DNA of 64,000 nucleotides from positions 1 to 64,000 of the forward strand of contig NZ_QJKI01000020.1 of NCBI RefSeq assembly GCF_003201855.1, given 5' to 3'. Each line of letters starts with the position of its first letter. Within the stretch, counting starts at the first letter, position 1. Positions 53,325-62,793 of this stretch are shown one piece after another. The stretch comes from Rivihabitans pingtungensis (GTDB lineage Bacteria > Pseudomonadota > Gammaproteobacteria > Burkholderiales > Aquaspirillaceae). The translations under genes were made by a program, and so were the position numbers. The notes beneath the pieces were generated by a model. That model did no database searches, was not told the origin of the DNA, and saw nothing but the letters and a program-made list of their open reading frames with translations.

Positions 53325-53398
53325 CATCCACACCCAAACCGGCAGCGGCCACCGCACAGCGTACGGCAGCACACCCCACCGGCAGGGGCAGCCGGTTT

Positions 53399-54190
53399 TT
53401 ACGCTTCTTCCGGCACGTTCAGCGCATTGATGCTGTAACCGGCGTCCACATAGGTGATTTCGCCCGTGATGCCCGAAGACAGATCAGACAGCAAGAAGGC
53501 GGCGGTGTTGCCGACTTCTTCAATGGTCACATTGCGCTTGAGCGGCGAATTGTCCGAGGCCATTTTCAGCAGCTTGCCAAACCCGGAAATGCCCGAGGCA
53601 GCCAGGGTTTTGATCGGGCCGGCGGAAATACCGTTGGCGCGGATATTGTCGCGGCCCAGGCTGGCGGCGGTGAAGCGCACGCTGGCTTCCAGGCTGGCCT
53701 TGGCCAGGCCCATCACATTGTAATGCGGGATGGCGCGCACCGCGCCCAGGTAGGACAGCGTCAGGCAGGCGCCGTTGCGGCCGCGCATCATCGGGCGGGC
53801 GGCGCGGGCCAGGGCCGGGAAGCTGTAAGCGCTGATGTCGTGCGCCACCTGGAAAGCCTCACGCGAGAGCGAATCCAGAAAATCCCCTTCCAGCGATTCT
53901 CGCGGGGCAAAGGCAATGGCGTGCACAAAGCCATCCAGGCCGTCCCAGCGCTGGGCCAGATCGACAAACAGCTGATTGATGTCCTCATCGTTGGCCACGT
54001 CGCAACGCAAGACGATGTCGCTGCCGAATTCGGCCGCCATGTCCACCACGCGATCCTTGAGCTTGTCGTTCACATAGGTGAAGGCCAACTGGGCGCCTTC
54101 ACGGTGACAGGCTTTGGCGATGCCATAGGCAATCGAGCGGTTGGAAAGCAGGCCGGTAATCAGGATCTTTTTGTCTTGCAGAAAACCCAT
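53399..54190 (-). CDS. fabI: Enoyl-[acyl-carrier-protein] reductase (NADH)
   Basis: A 263-aa FabI that reduces enoyl-ACP in the last step of each fatty-acid elongation cycle. The cofactor region [17 protein letters not shown] and the active-site residues Tyr147, Tyr157 and Lys164 ([20 protein letters not shown]) align one residue off from E. coli Tyr146/Tyr156/Lys163. It is a single gene, divergent from yejA, with a minus-strand TATAAT in the gap. Confidence 0.96.
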   Translation of the reverse strand: MGFLQDKKILITGLLSNRSIAYGIAKACHREGAQLAFTYVNDKLKDRVVDMAAEFGSDIVLRCDVANDEDINQLFVDLAQRWDGLDGFVHAIAFAPRESLEGDFLDSLSREAFQVAHDISAYSFPALARAARPMMRGRNGACLTLSYLGAVRAIPHYNVMGLAKASLEASVRFTAASLGRDNIRANGISAGPIKTLAASGISGFGKLLKMASDNSPLKRNVTIEEVGNTAAFLLSDLSSGITGEITYVDAGYSINALNVPEEA

Positions 54191-54222
54191 CGTCAGTCCT
54201 TGGTAAGTCGGGAAACCGAGCG

Positions 54223-54228
54223 ATTATA
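54223..54228 (-). promoter_or_regulatory. -10 element of the fabI promoter
   Basis: A perfect TATAAT on the minus strand lies 33 bases before the fabI start codon (54190). No good -35 hexamer is found at 16-18 bases; AAATGC is there. Spacing to the start suggests a 5' leader of about 25 nt. Confidence 0.5.
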
Positions 54229-54262
54229 GCCTAAGCCGGGGCGGCGCATTTACAATGCCTGC

Positions 54263-56068
54263 ATGTGGCGACAACTTCTTGCTTCTTTTTTGTGGTGCTT
54301 TTGTCTGCTGGCGGCCTGGCCCGCCCAGGCGGCGCCGGCCATGGCGCTGGGCGAAACCCCGCGCTATGCGCCAGGCTTTAGCCATTTTGACTACGTCAAC
54401 CCCAACGCGCCCAAGGGCGGGCGGCTGCTGCTGCCGGCCATGGGCAGCTTTGATTCGCTCAATCCCTTCACCCTGAAGGGCGACAAAGAATCCGGCCTGG
54501 GGCTCTTGGTGGACACGCTGATGGAAAAAAGCCTGGACGAGCCCTTTGCCATGTATGGCCTGCTGGCCGACGACATGGCCCTGGCCGACGACGGCCTGTC
54601 GGTGCGCTTTCACCTCAACCCGGCCGCGCGCTTTAGCGATGGCTCGCCGGTGCTGGCCGAAGACGTCAAGGCCAGCTTTGACACCCTCACCCGCGACAAA
54701 ACCGCCCACCCGCGCTACCGCATGTATTTTGCCGACGTGAAACAAGTCACCGTGCTGGACACGCACACGGTGCGCTTTGACTTTCGCCGCCGCAATGCCG
54801 AGCTGCACATGATTCTGGGCGAGCTGCCGGTGTTTGCCCGCCACTGGCTGCAAGGCCAGCCGCTGGCCAGCCGCACTTTGCAGCCACCGCTGGCCAGCGG
54901 GCCATATCTCTTGGCGCGCTACGCGCTGGGCAAATACAGCGTGTATCAGCGCCGCCCGGATTATTGGGCGCGCGAGCTGCCCAGCCGGCGCGGCCAGTAT
55001 AATTTTGACCGCATTGAATTTCGCTACATGCTGGACGACACCGTGCGGCTGGAGGCGTTCAAGGCTGGTGAATTTGACGTCTCGGTGGAAAACGTCGCCA
55101 AGCAATGGGCGCGCGGCTACAGCGGCCGCGCCTTTGCCAGCGGCGCCCTGAAAAAACTGGAAGTCCCGCACGGCAACGGCGCCGGCATGCAGGGCTTTGC
55201 CATGAATCTGCGCCGCCCGCTGTTCACCGACCGCCGCGTGCGTCAGGCACTGGTGCTGGCCTTTGACTTTGACTGGGCCAACCGCCAGCTGTTTTACCGC
55301 CAGTACACCCGCAGCGACAGTTATTTCAGCAATAGCGAGCTGGCCGCGCGCGGCCTGCCCGGCGCCGACGAGCTGGCCTTGCTCAACCCGCTGAAAGACA
55401 AGCTCGACCCCGCCGTATTCGGCCCGGCCATCGACGCGCCAAAGAGCCCGGACGCGCTCAGCCTGCGCGCCAATCTGCGCCAGGCGCAAAAACTGCTGGC
55501 CGAGGCCGGCTGGCGCATGGGCGACGACGGTTGGCTGGTCAACGCCGCCGGCCAGCGGCTGGAATTCGAATTTCTCACCTATACCCGCACCTTTGAGCGG
55601 GTGGCGGCGCCGTATCAGCGCAATCTGGAGAAACTCGGCGTCAAGCTGAATGTGCGCATGGTGGACCCGGCGCTGTTCCAGAAACGGCTGGAGCAGTTTG
55701 ATTTCGACATGACGGTGGCGGGGTTTCCGCAATCGGCCAGCCCCGGCAATGAACAGCTGGATTATTTTGGCTCGGCCGCCGCCAGGCAGCCCGGCTCGAA
55801 TAATCTGCTTGGCCTGCAAGACCCGGCGGTGGACGCGCTGTTGCAGCACTTTGTCACCTTTCGCCACCGCGCCGAGCTGGTGGCCGCCAGCCGCGCGCTG
55901 GACCGCGTGCTGCGCGCCGGCTATTACCTGATGCCCAATTGGCACCTGGCCTACCACCGCATTGCCTACCGTGACATCTTTGGCCGCCCCGAGCGCCTGC
56001 CGCGCTATTTTCAGGCGCAGGACTGGGTAGAGCGCACCTGGTGGGCCAAACCGGGAGCCCGACCATGA
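54263..56068 (+). CDS. yejA: Oligopeptide-type ABC transporter substrate-binding protein (YejA-like)
   Basis: A 601-aa family 5 extracellular solute-binding protein with a signal peptide (MWRQLLASFLWCFCLLAAWPAQA, about 23 residues). The start of the mature domain, GFSHFDYVNPNAPKGG, and MGSFDSLNPFTLKGD match YejA, which binds peptides (microcin C, N-formyl or antimicrobial peptides) for the YejABEF importer. The C-terminal part has FDMTVAGFPQSASPGNEQ, typical of the YejA subgroup. The stop overlaps yejB by ATGA. The start has no obvious ribosome site. Confidence 0.9.
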   Translation: MWRQLLASFLWCFCLLAAWPAQAAPAMALGETPRYAPGFSHFDYVNPNAPKGGRLLLPAMGSFDSLNPFTLKGDKESGLGLLVDTLMEKSLDEPFAMYGLLADDMALADDGLSVRFHLNPAARFSDGSPVLAEDVKASFDTLTRDKTAHPRYRMYFADVKQVTVLDTHTVRFDFRRRNAELHMILGELPVFARHWLQGQPLASRTLQPPLASGPYLLARYALGKYSVYQRRPDYWARELPSRRGQYNFDRIEFRYMLDDTVRLEAFKAGEFDVSVENVAKQWARGYSGRAFASGALKKLEVPHGNGAGMQGFAMNLRRPLFTDRRVRQALVLAFDFDWANRQLFYRQYTRSDSYFSNSELAARGLPGADELALLNPLKDKLDPAVFGPAIDAPKSPDALSLRANLRQAQKLLAEAGWRMGDDGWLVNAAGQRLEFEFLTYTRTFERVAAPYQRNLEKLGVKLNVRMVDPALFQKRLEQFDFDMTVAGFPQSASPGNEQLDYFGSAAARQPGSNNLLGLQDPAVDALLQHFVTFRHRAELVAASRALDRVLRAGYYLMPNWHLAYHRIAYRDIFGRPERLPRYFQAQDWVERTWWAKPGARP

Positions 56069-57123
56069 ATCTGTGGCGCTATCTGGCCAAACGGCTGTTG
56101 CTGATGATCCCCACCCTGCTGGGCGTGCTGCTGCTGACCTTTGCCGTCATCCAGTTTGTGCCCGGCGGCCCGGTGGAGCAGCTCACCCAGCAACTGCGCC
56201 ACAGCGCCGAGGGCGGCGAAGCGGCCAGCACCGCCAGCAGCGGGCTATACCGCAGCCAGGGGCTGGACCAGGAACAACTGGCCGAACTCAAAACCCTGTA
56301 CGGCTTTGACAAACCGGCCAGCCAGCGCTTTATCGACATGCTCTGGCGCTACGCCCGTTTTGATCTGGGCGAGAGTTTTTATCATCACCAATCCGTCGGC
56401 AGCCTGATTCTGTCCAAACTGCCGGTGTCGATGAGCCTGGGGCTTTCCAGCTTTTTGCTGACCTATCTGTGCTGCATTCCGCTGGGCATCGCCAAGGCGG
56501 TGCGCCATGGCTCCACCTTTGATCTGCTGAGCAGCACGGTGATTCTGGTGGGCTACGCCATCCCCGGCTTTGTGCTGGGCGTGGCGCTGCTGGTGCTGTT
56601 TGGCGGCGGCAGCTTTTTGCAGTGGTTTCCGCTGCGTGGGCTGACCAGCGACGACTGGGCCACGCTGTCGCCGCTGGGCAAGGCGCTGGATTATCTGTGG
56701 CATCTGGTGCTGCCGGTCACCGCCTCGGTGGTGGGCAGCCTGGCGGTGATGACGCTGCTGACCAAAAACACCTTTTTGGAGCAAATCCGCTGCCAATATG
56801 TGCTGACCGCCCGCGCCAAGGGTTTGTCCGAGCGCAAGATTTTGTACAAGCATGTGTTTCGCAACGCCATGATCCCGCTGGTCACCGGCTTTCCGGCGGC
56901 GTTTATCGGCGCATTTTTTGCCGGCAGCCTGCTGATCGAAACCCTGTTCTCGCTGGATGGCCTGGGCCTGTTGTCGTATGAATCGGTGGTCAAGCGCGAT
57001 TACCCGGTGGTGATGGGCAGCCTGTATGTGTTTACCCTGGTGGGGCTGTTTACCCGCCTGTTGTCTGATTTGTGTTATGTCTGGGTTGATCCGCGCGTGC
57101 AATTTGACGCCGCGCGCGGCTGA
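56065..57123 (+). CDS. yejB: ABC transporter permease (YejB-like)
   Basis: A 352-aa inner-membrane permease of the oligopeptide type. MNLWRYLAKRLLLMIPTLLG is the first transmembrane segment; the conserved EAA loop, which contacts the ATPase, is seen at RAKGLSERKILYKHVFRNA. Five or six membrane helices are expected. ATG 56065 overlaps the yejA stop (ATGA); the frame is open from 56041. It is followed by a diguanylate cyclase gene 21 bases downstream, not by yejE as in the usual yejABEF order. Confidence 0.92.
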   Translation: MNLWRYLAKRLLLMIPTLLGVLLLTFAVIQFVPGGPVEQLTQQLRHSAEGGEAASTASSGLYRSQGLDQEQLAELKTLYGFDKPASQRFIDMLWRYARFDLGESFYHHQSVGSLILSKLPVSMSLGLSSFLLTYLCCIPLGIAKAVRHGSTFDLLSSTVILVGYAIPGFVLGVALLVLFGGGSFLQWFPLRGLTSDDWATLSPLGKALDYLWHLVLPVTASVVGSLAVMTLLTKNTFLEQIRCQYVLTARAKGLSERKILYKHVFRNAMIPLVTGFPAAFIGAFFAGSLLIETLFSLDGLGLLSYESVVKRDYPVVMGSLYVFTLVGLFTRLLSDLCYVWVDPRVQFDAARG

Positions 57124-57144
57124 CCCGGCAAGAAAGCGTGAGCC

Positions 57145-58233
57145 GTGTCTTCCACTCCGTTTGAACAATTGCTGGAAAACGCCCGCCACAACGAGCAGGT
57201 GATGTCCAAACTGCAAGCGCTGGAAATGGCGCTGATCAGCGCGGGGGATTTCCCCCAACTGCTGGGCTTGCTGCTGGACGACATCCAGAGTGAATTTGCC
57301 CTGGACAGCGTGCATCTGCACTGGGTAGACCCGCAAGGTGAGGTACAAGCCCTGCTGCACGGCGGCGGGCTGGATCTGGACGACTACCCGCGCCTGCACT
57401 TTATTCACAGCCCGTTTCCGCTCACCCATCTGCTCAACCCCGGCCTGCGCACCCGGCTTAGCCCATTTACCCCAGGGCTGCACCGCGACTGGCTGCCTGA
57501 CGATGGCATGGGCAGCCTGGCCTTGCTGCCGCTGGTGCGCCAGGGCCATCTGCTGGGCTGTCTGGTGCTGGGCAGCCGCGACCCTCAGCGCTTTGACCCG
57601 GATTTATCCACCGATTTTCTGGACCGGCTGGCCGCCATTGCCGGTGTCTGCCTGGAAAACGTCTATCACCACGAGCAAATCAAACGCCTGGGCCTGACCG
57701 ACGCGCTGACCGGCGTGCATAACCGCCGCTACTTCGACCAACGCCTGGACGAAGAAGTCCTGCGCGCCCAACGCCAGGGCAGCTGCCTGGGCGGACTGTT
57801 TCTGGACATTGATTTTTTCAAGCGCATCAACGACACCTGGGGCCATCCGGCGGGCGACGCCGTGCTGCAAGAAGTGGCTCGCCGGGTAAAAAACATGCTG
57901 CGCATCACCGACAGCCTGGCGCGCTACGGCGGTGAAGAATTTGCCGTGCTGCTGGCGCAAACCGACCTGGAGCAAGCCGCGCGCGTGGCCGAGCGCATCC
58001 GCGCCGCCGTGGCCGCCGGCCCGGTCTGCCTGGGTGGCGGGCTGGATATCCCCGTCACCTTATCCATCGGCGCCAGCTGCCTGCATGGCCTGCTGCCCCA
58101 GGAAACCCCAGGCGAAGCCGCCCGCCGCCTGCTGCACGAAGCCGACAGCGCGCTCTACCGCGCCAAAGAAAACGGCCGCAATCAGGTGATGTGCCACACC
58201 GCCGAGCCCGCCGGAGCGCCCGACCATGGCTGA
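57145..58233 (+). CDS. Diguanylate cyclase with DUF484/GAF-like sensor domain
   Basis: A 362-aa soluble protein. The first 180 residues (FEQLLENARHNEQVMSKLQ, then a GAF-like fold with SLALLPLVRQGHLLGCLVLG) resemble DUF484/GAF sensors. The GGDEF domain starts LTDALTGVHNRRYFDQRL; the catalytic motif is GGEEF and an intact I-site RITD lies five residues before it, so the enzyme should make c-di-GMP and be inhibited by it. The start is GTG 57145. Its end overlaps the yejE start by 8 bases, placing it firmly inside the yej operon. Confidence 0.9.
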   Translation: MSSTPFEQLLENARHNEQVMSKLQALEMALISAGDFPQLLGLLLDDIQSEFALDSVHLHWVDPQGEVQALLHGGGLDLDDYPRLHFIHSPFPLTHLLNPGLRTRLSPFTPGLHRDWLPDDGMGSLALLPLVRQGHLLGCLVLGSRDPQRFDPDLSTDFLDRLAAIAGVCLENVYHHEQIKRLGLTDALTGVHNRRYFDQRLDEEVLRAQRQGSCLGGLFLDIDFFKRINDTWGHPAGDAVLQEVARRVKNMLRITDSLARYGGEEFAVLLAQTDLEQAARVAERIRAAVAAGPVCLGGGLDIPVTLSIGASCLHGLLPQETPGEAARRLLHEADSALYRAKENGRNQVMCHTAEPAGAPDHG

Positions 58234-59254
58234 CGCCGCCATCCTCACCCCGCGCCAACGCGCCTGGCGCCGCTTTGCCGGCAACCGGCGCGGCTGGTGG
58301 AGCTTGTGGATTTTTCTGGCGCTGTTTGGCCTGAGCCTGTTTGCCGAGCTATTGAGCAACGACAAACCCATCGTCGCCCACTACCAGGGCGAGTATTATT
58401 TTCCGCTGTGGCACACCTACCCGGAAACCACCTTTGGCGGCGATTTTCGCAGCCCCACCGACTACCTCGACCCCTTTATCCGCCAGCAACTCAGCCGCGA
58501 CGGCAACTGGGCGCTCTACCCGCCCAACCCCTACCGCTTTGACACGCTGAACTACTTTGCCCAGGCCGCCAACCCGGCGCCGCCCTCGACCGACAACCTG
58601 CTGGGCACCGACGACCGTGGCCGCGACGTGCTGGCGCGCCTGCTATACGGTTTTAGAGTGTCGGTGCTGTTTGCCCTGGCGCTGACCGCCATCGGCTCGC
58701 TGCTGGGCATCCTGGCCGGCGCAGTGCAAGGTTATTTTGGTGGGCGCACCGATTTGATTTTGCAAAGGCTGATCGAAATCTGGGGCTCGCTGCCCGAGCT
58801 GTATCTCTTGATCATCTTTGCCTCGCTGTTCACCCCCAGCCTGTGGCTGCTGCTGGCCTTGCTGTCGCTGTTTGGCTGGATGGGCCTATCCGACTATGTA
58901 CGCGCCGAATTTCTGCGCAACCGGCAAATGGAATACGTGCTGGCCGCCCGCGCGCTGGGGCTGTCCAACAGCGCCATCATGTGGCGGCACATCCTGCCCA
59001 ACAGCCTCACCCCGGTGATTACCTTTTTGCCCTTCCGCATCTCCGGCGCCATCCTGGCGCTGACCAGCCTGGACTTTCTCGGCCTGGGCGTACCCGCCTC
59101 CACCCCCAGCCTGGGCGAACTGCTGGCGCAAGGCAAAGACAACCTCGACGCCTGGTGGATTTCGTTATCCACCTTTGGCGTGCTGGTTGGCACGCTGGTG
59201 CTGCTGATTTTTATTGGCGAGGCGCTGCGGGAGGCGGCGGATACAAGGGGGTGA
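58226..59254 (+). CDS. yejE: ABC transporter permease (YejE-like)
   Basis: A 342-aa inner-membrane permease: an N-terminal transmembrane segment (WWSLWIFLALFGLSLFAELL), the YejE-specific periplasmic region (YYFPLWHTYPETTFGGDF), then five more helices with the EAA loop ARALGLSNSAIMWRHILPNS. It pairs with yejB to form the channel. The usual next gene yejF, coding for the ATPase, is absent; a LysR gene on the opposite strand follows. The ATPase must therefore be encoded elsewhere. Confidence 0.92.
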   Translation: MADAAILTPRQRAWRRFAGNRRGWWSLWIFLALFGLSLFAELLSNDKPIVAHYQGEYYFPLWHTYPETTFGGDFRSPTDYLDPFIRQQLSRDGNWALYPPNPYRFDTLNYFAQAANPAPPSTDNLLGTDDRGRDVLARLLYGFRVSVLFALALTAIGSLLGILAGAVQGYFGGRTDLILQRLIEIWGSLPELYLLIIFASLFTPSLWLLLALLSLFGWMGLSDYVRAEFLRNRQMEYVLAARALGLSNSAIMWRHILPNSLTPVITFLPFRISGAILALTSLDFLGLGVPASTPSLGELLAQGKDNLDAWWISLSTFGVLVGTLVLLIFIGEALREAADTRG

Positions 59255-59346
59255 GGATGGCATGACAAGGTACAGGGTCATTGCCTGGCCAAACATGCCG
59301 CCACAACAGAAACGTTTTGTGGACAAGCCCTGTTACTATTGACGGC

Positions 59347-60264
59347 TCACTCTGAAGCAGACATCGGGCCTGCCAGCACCTGGCGGGCGTCTTCAATCAA
59401 TGCGGTCAGCACATCCGCCACCAGGCGCACTCGTGGTGAGCGGCGCACATCCGGATGCAGCACCAGCCACAAGGGTCGGCGCACCGGGCAGGCCGGCGCG
59501 GGCGCCAGCCGCAACACAGGATCGTCCGCCGCCAGAAAATGCGGCAAGGCTGCCACGCCGAGACCTGCGCGTGCGGCATGCAACAGAGTGGTCAAATCAT
59601 TGCCACGCAACACCACCCGCCGCCCATCGGCCACTTGATCCAGCCAAGCCTGTTGTGGTGAGCGCAACAAGGCATCATCCCCCAAAAAACACCAGTGCGC
59701 TGACGGTCTGGCCAGATGCCCGGCGCTGGCGTACAAGCCATAGCCCAGCTCGGCCAGCTGACGCCCGGCCAATCCCGGCGCTTCCGGGCGCGCCATGCGC
59801 AAGGCGATATCCGCCTCGCCGCGCACCAGATTGGCCTGGCGGCTTTCGCCAATCAGCTCCAGATCAATCTGCGGCCAGTCCTGCGCCCGCGCCGCCAGCC
59901 TGGGCGCCAGAAAATGGCTGGTGAACGCCGGCGGCGCCGACACCCGCACCACACCTTGCAGCGACGCCACTTCCAGCGCCGCGCGGGCAAACGCCTGCGC
60001 TTCGTCATCCATGCGCGCAGCCCGCGCCAGCAAGGCCTCGCCCTCGGCAGTCAGCGCCCAGCCTTTGGCCAATCGATCAAACAAACGCACCGCCAGTGAT
60101 TTTTCCAGCGCGTCCACCCGGCGAGCCACGGTGGAATGCTCCACCGCCAGTTGGCGGGCGGCGGCCGACAAACTGCCCAAGCGCGCCAGCGCCAAAAAAT
60201 GACGCACATCGTCCCATTGCAGCGGACGCGGCGTCTGGCCGTCTTCATGTGTGTTTTTTTGCAC
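59347..60264 (-). CDS. LysR family transcriptional regulator
   Basis: A 305-aa LysR protein. The winged HTH is at residues of about 14-75 (WDDVRHFLALARLGSLSAAARQLAVEHSTVARRVDALEK); the co-inducer domain follows (GVVRVSAPPAFTSHFLAPRL). GTG 60264 is the likely start, since the frame upstream has no conserved sequence. The gene is divergent from the quinone oxidoreductase with only 89 bases between, the usual layout for LysR control of a neighbour. TCCAT (60273-60277) and ATGGA (60294-60298) form a weak inverted repeat that could be part of its site. Confidence 0.88.
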   Translation of the reverse strand: MQKNTHEDGQTPRPLQWDDVRHFLALARLGSLSAAARQLAVEHSTVARRVDALEKSLAVRLFDRLAKGWALTAEGEALLARAARMDDEAQAFARAALEVASLQGVVRVSAPPAFTSHFLAPRLAARAQDWPQIDLELIGESRQANLVRGEADIALRMARPEAPGLAGRQLAELGYGLYASAGHLARPSAHWCFLGDDALLRSPQQAWLDQVADGRRVVLRGNDLTTLLHAARAGLGVAALPHFLAADDPVLRLAPAPACPVRRPLWLVLHPDVRRSPRVRLVADVLTALIEDARQVLAGPMSASE

Positions 60265-60353
60265 AGTGAATGTCCATATTTTGCGAATTCCCGATGGATT
60301 CTGCACACCGTAAGCTGGGCTGACAATCTCACCCCTGAACGGAGTCTTCTGCC

Positions 60354-61358
60354 ATGTCCTTTGCCTGCCTGCCCATTTCTCGCGTGATGCTGTCTTCGCC
60401 GGGCGACGCCTCACAGCTGCGCCTGAGCCACGCGGAGCTGCCGCCGCCCGCAGCGGGCGAAATCCGCGTGCGCCACACTGCCATCGGCGTCAACTACGTG
60501 GACATTTATCACCGCGATGGCTTGTACCCGCTGCCCGTCTGGCCATCCCCCCTGGGCGTAGAAGCCGCAGGGTGGGTCGAAGCGCTGGGCCCAGGCGTCA
60601 GCCATCTGCACATTGGCCAGCGGGTGGCGTACGCCGGCCCGCCGGTGGGCAGTTACAGCAGCGCGCGCAATCTGCCGGCCTGGCTGGCGCTGCCGCTGCC
60701 CGATGCGGTCGCCGACGCCGCCGCCGCCAGTCTGTTGCTGCGCGGCATCACCGCACACATGCTGTTCACCCGGGTCTATCGGCTGCAAGCGGGCGACACC
60801 CTGCTGGTGCACGCCGCGGCTGGTGGGCTGGGCCTGGTGCTGACGCAATGGGCCAAGACGCTGGGCGCGCGGGTGATCGGCACGGTCAGCTCAGCGGCCA
60901 AGGCGGCGCTGGCGCGGCGCTACGGCCTGGATCACGCCGTATTGCGCCACGAGGGCAATTTTGCCGACGCCGTGCTGACGCTGACCGATGGGCAGGGCGT
61001 GGATTATGCGATTGATGGCATTGGCGGCGATACCCTGGCCGCGACGCTGGGCGTGGTGCGCCCATATGGCATGGTGGCCAGCGTCGGCCAAGTGGCCGGC
61101 GACCCGGGCCCCTTGCCGCTGTCCTTGCTGGGGCCAGCGCGTTCGGTGGCGCTGGCGCGGCCTGGAGTGTTTCGCTATCTGAGCGACCCGGCGCGCTATC
61201 AGGAAGGCGGCCTGGCCACGCTGGCGCAGCTGGCCGGCGGGCTCACCCTGCCGGTGGACAGCGAATTTGCCCTGGCTGACGCCGCCCAGGCGCATCGCCG
61301 GCTGCAATCCGGCCAGAGCGCCGGCGCCATTTTGCTGCGCCCGGATAGCCAGCCATGA
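60354..61358 (+). CDS. NADPH:quinone oxidoreductase (zinc-independent MDR family)
   Basis: A 334-aa medium-chain reductase of the QOR type. The N-terminal GroES-like part has GVNYVDIYHRDGLYPLP, the family pattern for substrate binding, and the Rossmann motif AAAGGLGLVLTQWAK. Zinc ligands of alcohol dehydrogenases are absent, as in quinone reductases. The enzyme probably reduces quinones or reactive enones using NADPH. CGGAG lies 9 bases before ATG 60354. The stop overlaps the following hydrolase gene by 4 bases, so the two form an operon controlled perhaps by the divergent LysR. Confidence 0.9.
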   Translation: MSFACLPISRVMLSSPGDASQLRLSHAELPPPAAGEIRVRHTAIGVNYVDIYHRDGLYPLPVWPSPLGVEAAGWVEALGPGVSHLHIGQRVAYAGPPVGSYSSARNLPAWLALPLPDAVADAAAASLLLRGITAHMLFTRVYRLQAGDTLLVHAAAGGLGLVLTQWAKTLGARVIGTVSSAAKAALARRYGLDHAVLRHEGNFADAVLTLTDGQGVDYAIDGIGGDTLAATLGVVRPYGMVASVGQVAGDPGPLPLSLLGPARSVALARPGVFRYLSDPARYQEGGLATLAQLAGGLTLPVDSEFALADAAQAHRRLQSGQSAGAILLRPDSQP

Positions 61359-62152
61359 AACCTATCACCCGTTATCTGCCGCGCGAATTGGGACAACTGG
61401 CCTACGACGACAGTGGCGGCGATGGCCCGGTGTGTCTGGCCATCGCCGGCATGGGCGACTTGCGCGACCAGTTCCGCGCGCTGCGGCCGCTGCTGCTGGC
61501 CGCAGGCTGGCGGGTGATCACCGTCGATGCGCGCGGCCAGGGAGAGTCGTCGATTTTCTGGCAGGATTATTCAGCGCAGGCCTGCGCACGCGATGTGCTG
61601 GCCTTGCTGGACGCACTGGGCATTGCCCGCGCGGTGTTGATCGGGCATTCATTTGCCGCGGGCGTGGTCTGCCTGGCCGCAGCGCTGGCGCCGCAGCGGG
61701 TGCAGGCGCAAGTCTGGCTGGGGCCAGTGTTGCGCGCGCAGCATCAGCCCTGGTGGACGCCGCTGGCCATGAAGATCGGCTTTGCCGGGCCATGGCGGGC
61801 AGCCATGTGGCTGCGCTATCGGGACAGTCTGTTTGTGCGTCGCCCCGCCGACCATCTGGCGCAACGCAACAGGCTGGCTGCCCGCCTGCGCGAACCCGGG
61901 CGCATGCGCGCTTTACGCGCGCTGATGGCCTACGATCCGGCGCAGATCAGCCCGCACATCGCCGCCCAATCCACGCCCACCCTGGCGCTGATTGGCGCCC
62001 AGGACGCCGACCTGACCGACCCCGCTGGCGAAGCCGCCTGGCTGGCCAGCCATCGCCAGGTGCAAGTGCAACTGCTGGCAGACGTGGGACACTATCCACA
62101 ACTGGAAGCGCCGCAACAGACAGCAGACGCGATGCTGGCGTTTTTACGCTGA
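61355..62152 (+). CDS. Alpha/beta-fold hydrolase
   Basis: A 265-aa alpha/beta hydrolase. The nucleophile elbow is GHSFAAG with Ser99; the oxyanion region is AGMGDLRDQF; the catalytic His is in DVGHYPQLE near residue 246, with an acid probably in LIGAQDADLTDP. The family includes esterases, lactonases and dehalogenases; the substrate is unknown. It is co-translated with the quinone oxidoreductase (ATGA). Confidence 0.88.
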   Translation: MKPITRYLPRELGQLAYDDSGGDGPVCLAIAGMGDLRDQFRALRPLLLAAGWRVITVDARGQGESSIFWQDYSAQACARDVLALLDALGIARAVLIGHSFAAGVVCLAAALAPQRVQAQVWLGPVLRAQHQPWWTPLAMKIGFAGPWRAAMWLRYRDSLFVRRPADHLAQRNRLAARLREPGRMRALRALMAYDPAQISPHIAAQSTPTLALIGAQDADLTDPAGEAAWLASHRQVQVQLLADVGHYPQLEAPQQTADAMLAFLR

Positions 62153-62162
62153 CACACAACAA

Positions 62163-62197
62163 TCAGCCCATTCGTCCGCAGGGGGCGAATGGGCTGA
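62163..62197. terminator. Hairpin between the convergent hydrolase and ssb genes
   Basis: TCAGCCCATTCG (62163-62174) pairs perfectly with CGAATGGGCTGA (62186-62197) over an 11-base loop. The minus-strand side continues TTGTTGTG, the other side lacks T, so it best suits the ssb transcript. Confidence 0.6.
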
Positions 62198-62222
62198 GAG
62201 AGGGCTGCGCAGGCAAATTCAA

Positions 62223-62792
62223 TCAGAACGGAATATCATCATCCATATCATCAAAATTCGCTGCCGGCTTGGCTTCCTGGCGGCGTGGCGGCGGTGGGGT
62301 GTCGTCGCGCATGCGCGGCGGTTGGTTGTCGTCGTAGCCGCCTTGCGGGGCGCCGTAGTTGCCACCGCGATTGCCGCTACCGCCGCCCATATTGCCGCCA
62401 CCACCGTAGCCGCCGCCGTCATGGCTGCCGCCTTCGTAGCCGCCACCGCCGCCGCCGCTGTTGCGGCCGCCCAGCATTTGCATTTGGTCGGCGACGATTT
62501 CTGTGGTGTAGCGGTCGTTACCTTGCTTGTCTTGCCATTTGCGGGTTTGCAGGCGGCCTTCGATGTACACCGAGCTGCCTTTTTTCAGGTATTCACCGGC
62601 AATTTCCGCCAGACGGCGGTACATGACAATATTGTGCCATTCGGTTTTTTCCTGGCGCATGCCATTTTTGTCTTTCCAGGTTTCCGTGGTGGCGATGCTG
62701 TAGTTCGCCACGGCGTCGCCGTTGGGCATGTAGCGCACTTCCGGGTCGCGGCCGAGGTTGCCGACCAGAATCACCTTGTTGACCGATGCCAT
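62223..62792 (-). CDS. ssb: Single-stranded DNA-binding protein
   Basis: A 189-aa SSB. Residues 1-110 are the OB fold ([40 protein letters not shown]); a Gly-rich linker (about 115-165) follows, and the C-terminal tip is DDDIPF, the site that recruits repair and replication enzymes. It has the usual length. ATG 62792 is preceded by GGGAG. The start is one base after the TAA of the upstream MFS gene, so the two are co-translated. Confidence 0.97.
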   Translation of the reverse strand: MASVNKVILVGNLGRDPEVRYMPNGDAVANYSIATTETWKDKNGMRQEKTEWHNIVMYRRLAEIAGEYLKKGSSVYIEGRLQTRKWQDKQGNDRYTTEIVADQMQMLGGRNSGGGGGGYEGGSHDGGGYGGGGNMGGGSGNRGGNYGAPQGGYDDNQPPRMRDDTPPPPRRQEAKPAANFDDMDDDIPF

Positions 62793-62793
62793 T

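Noticed and set aside
62330..62470. CCGCC-rich repeats in the ssb region
   Set aside because: These encode the Gly-rich linker of SSB.
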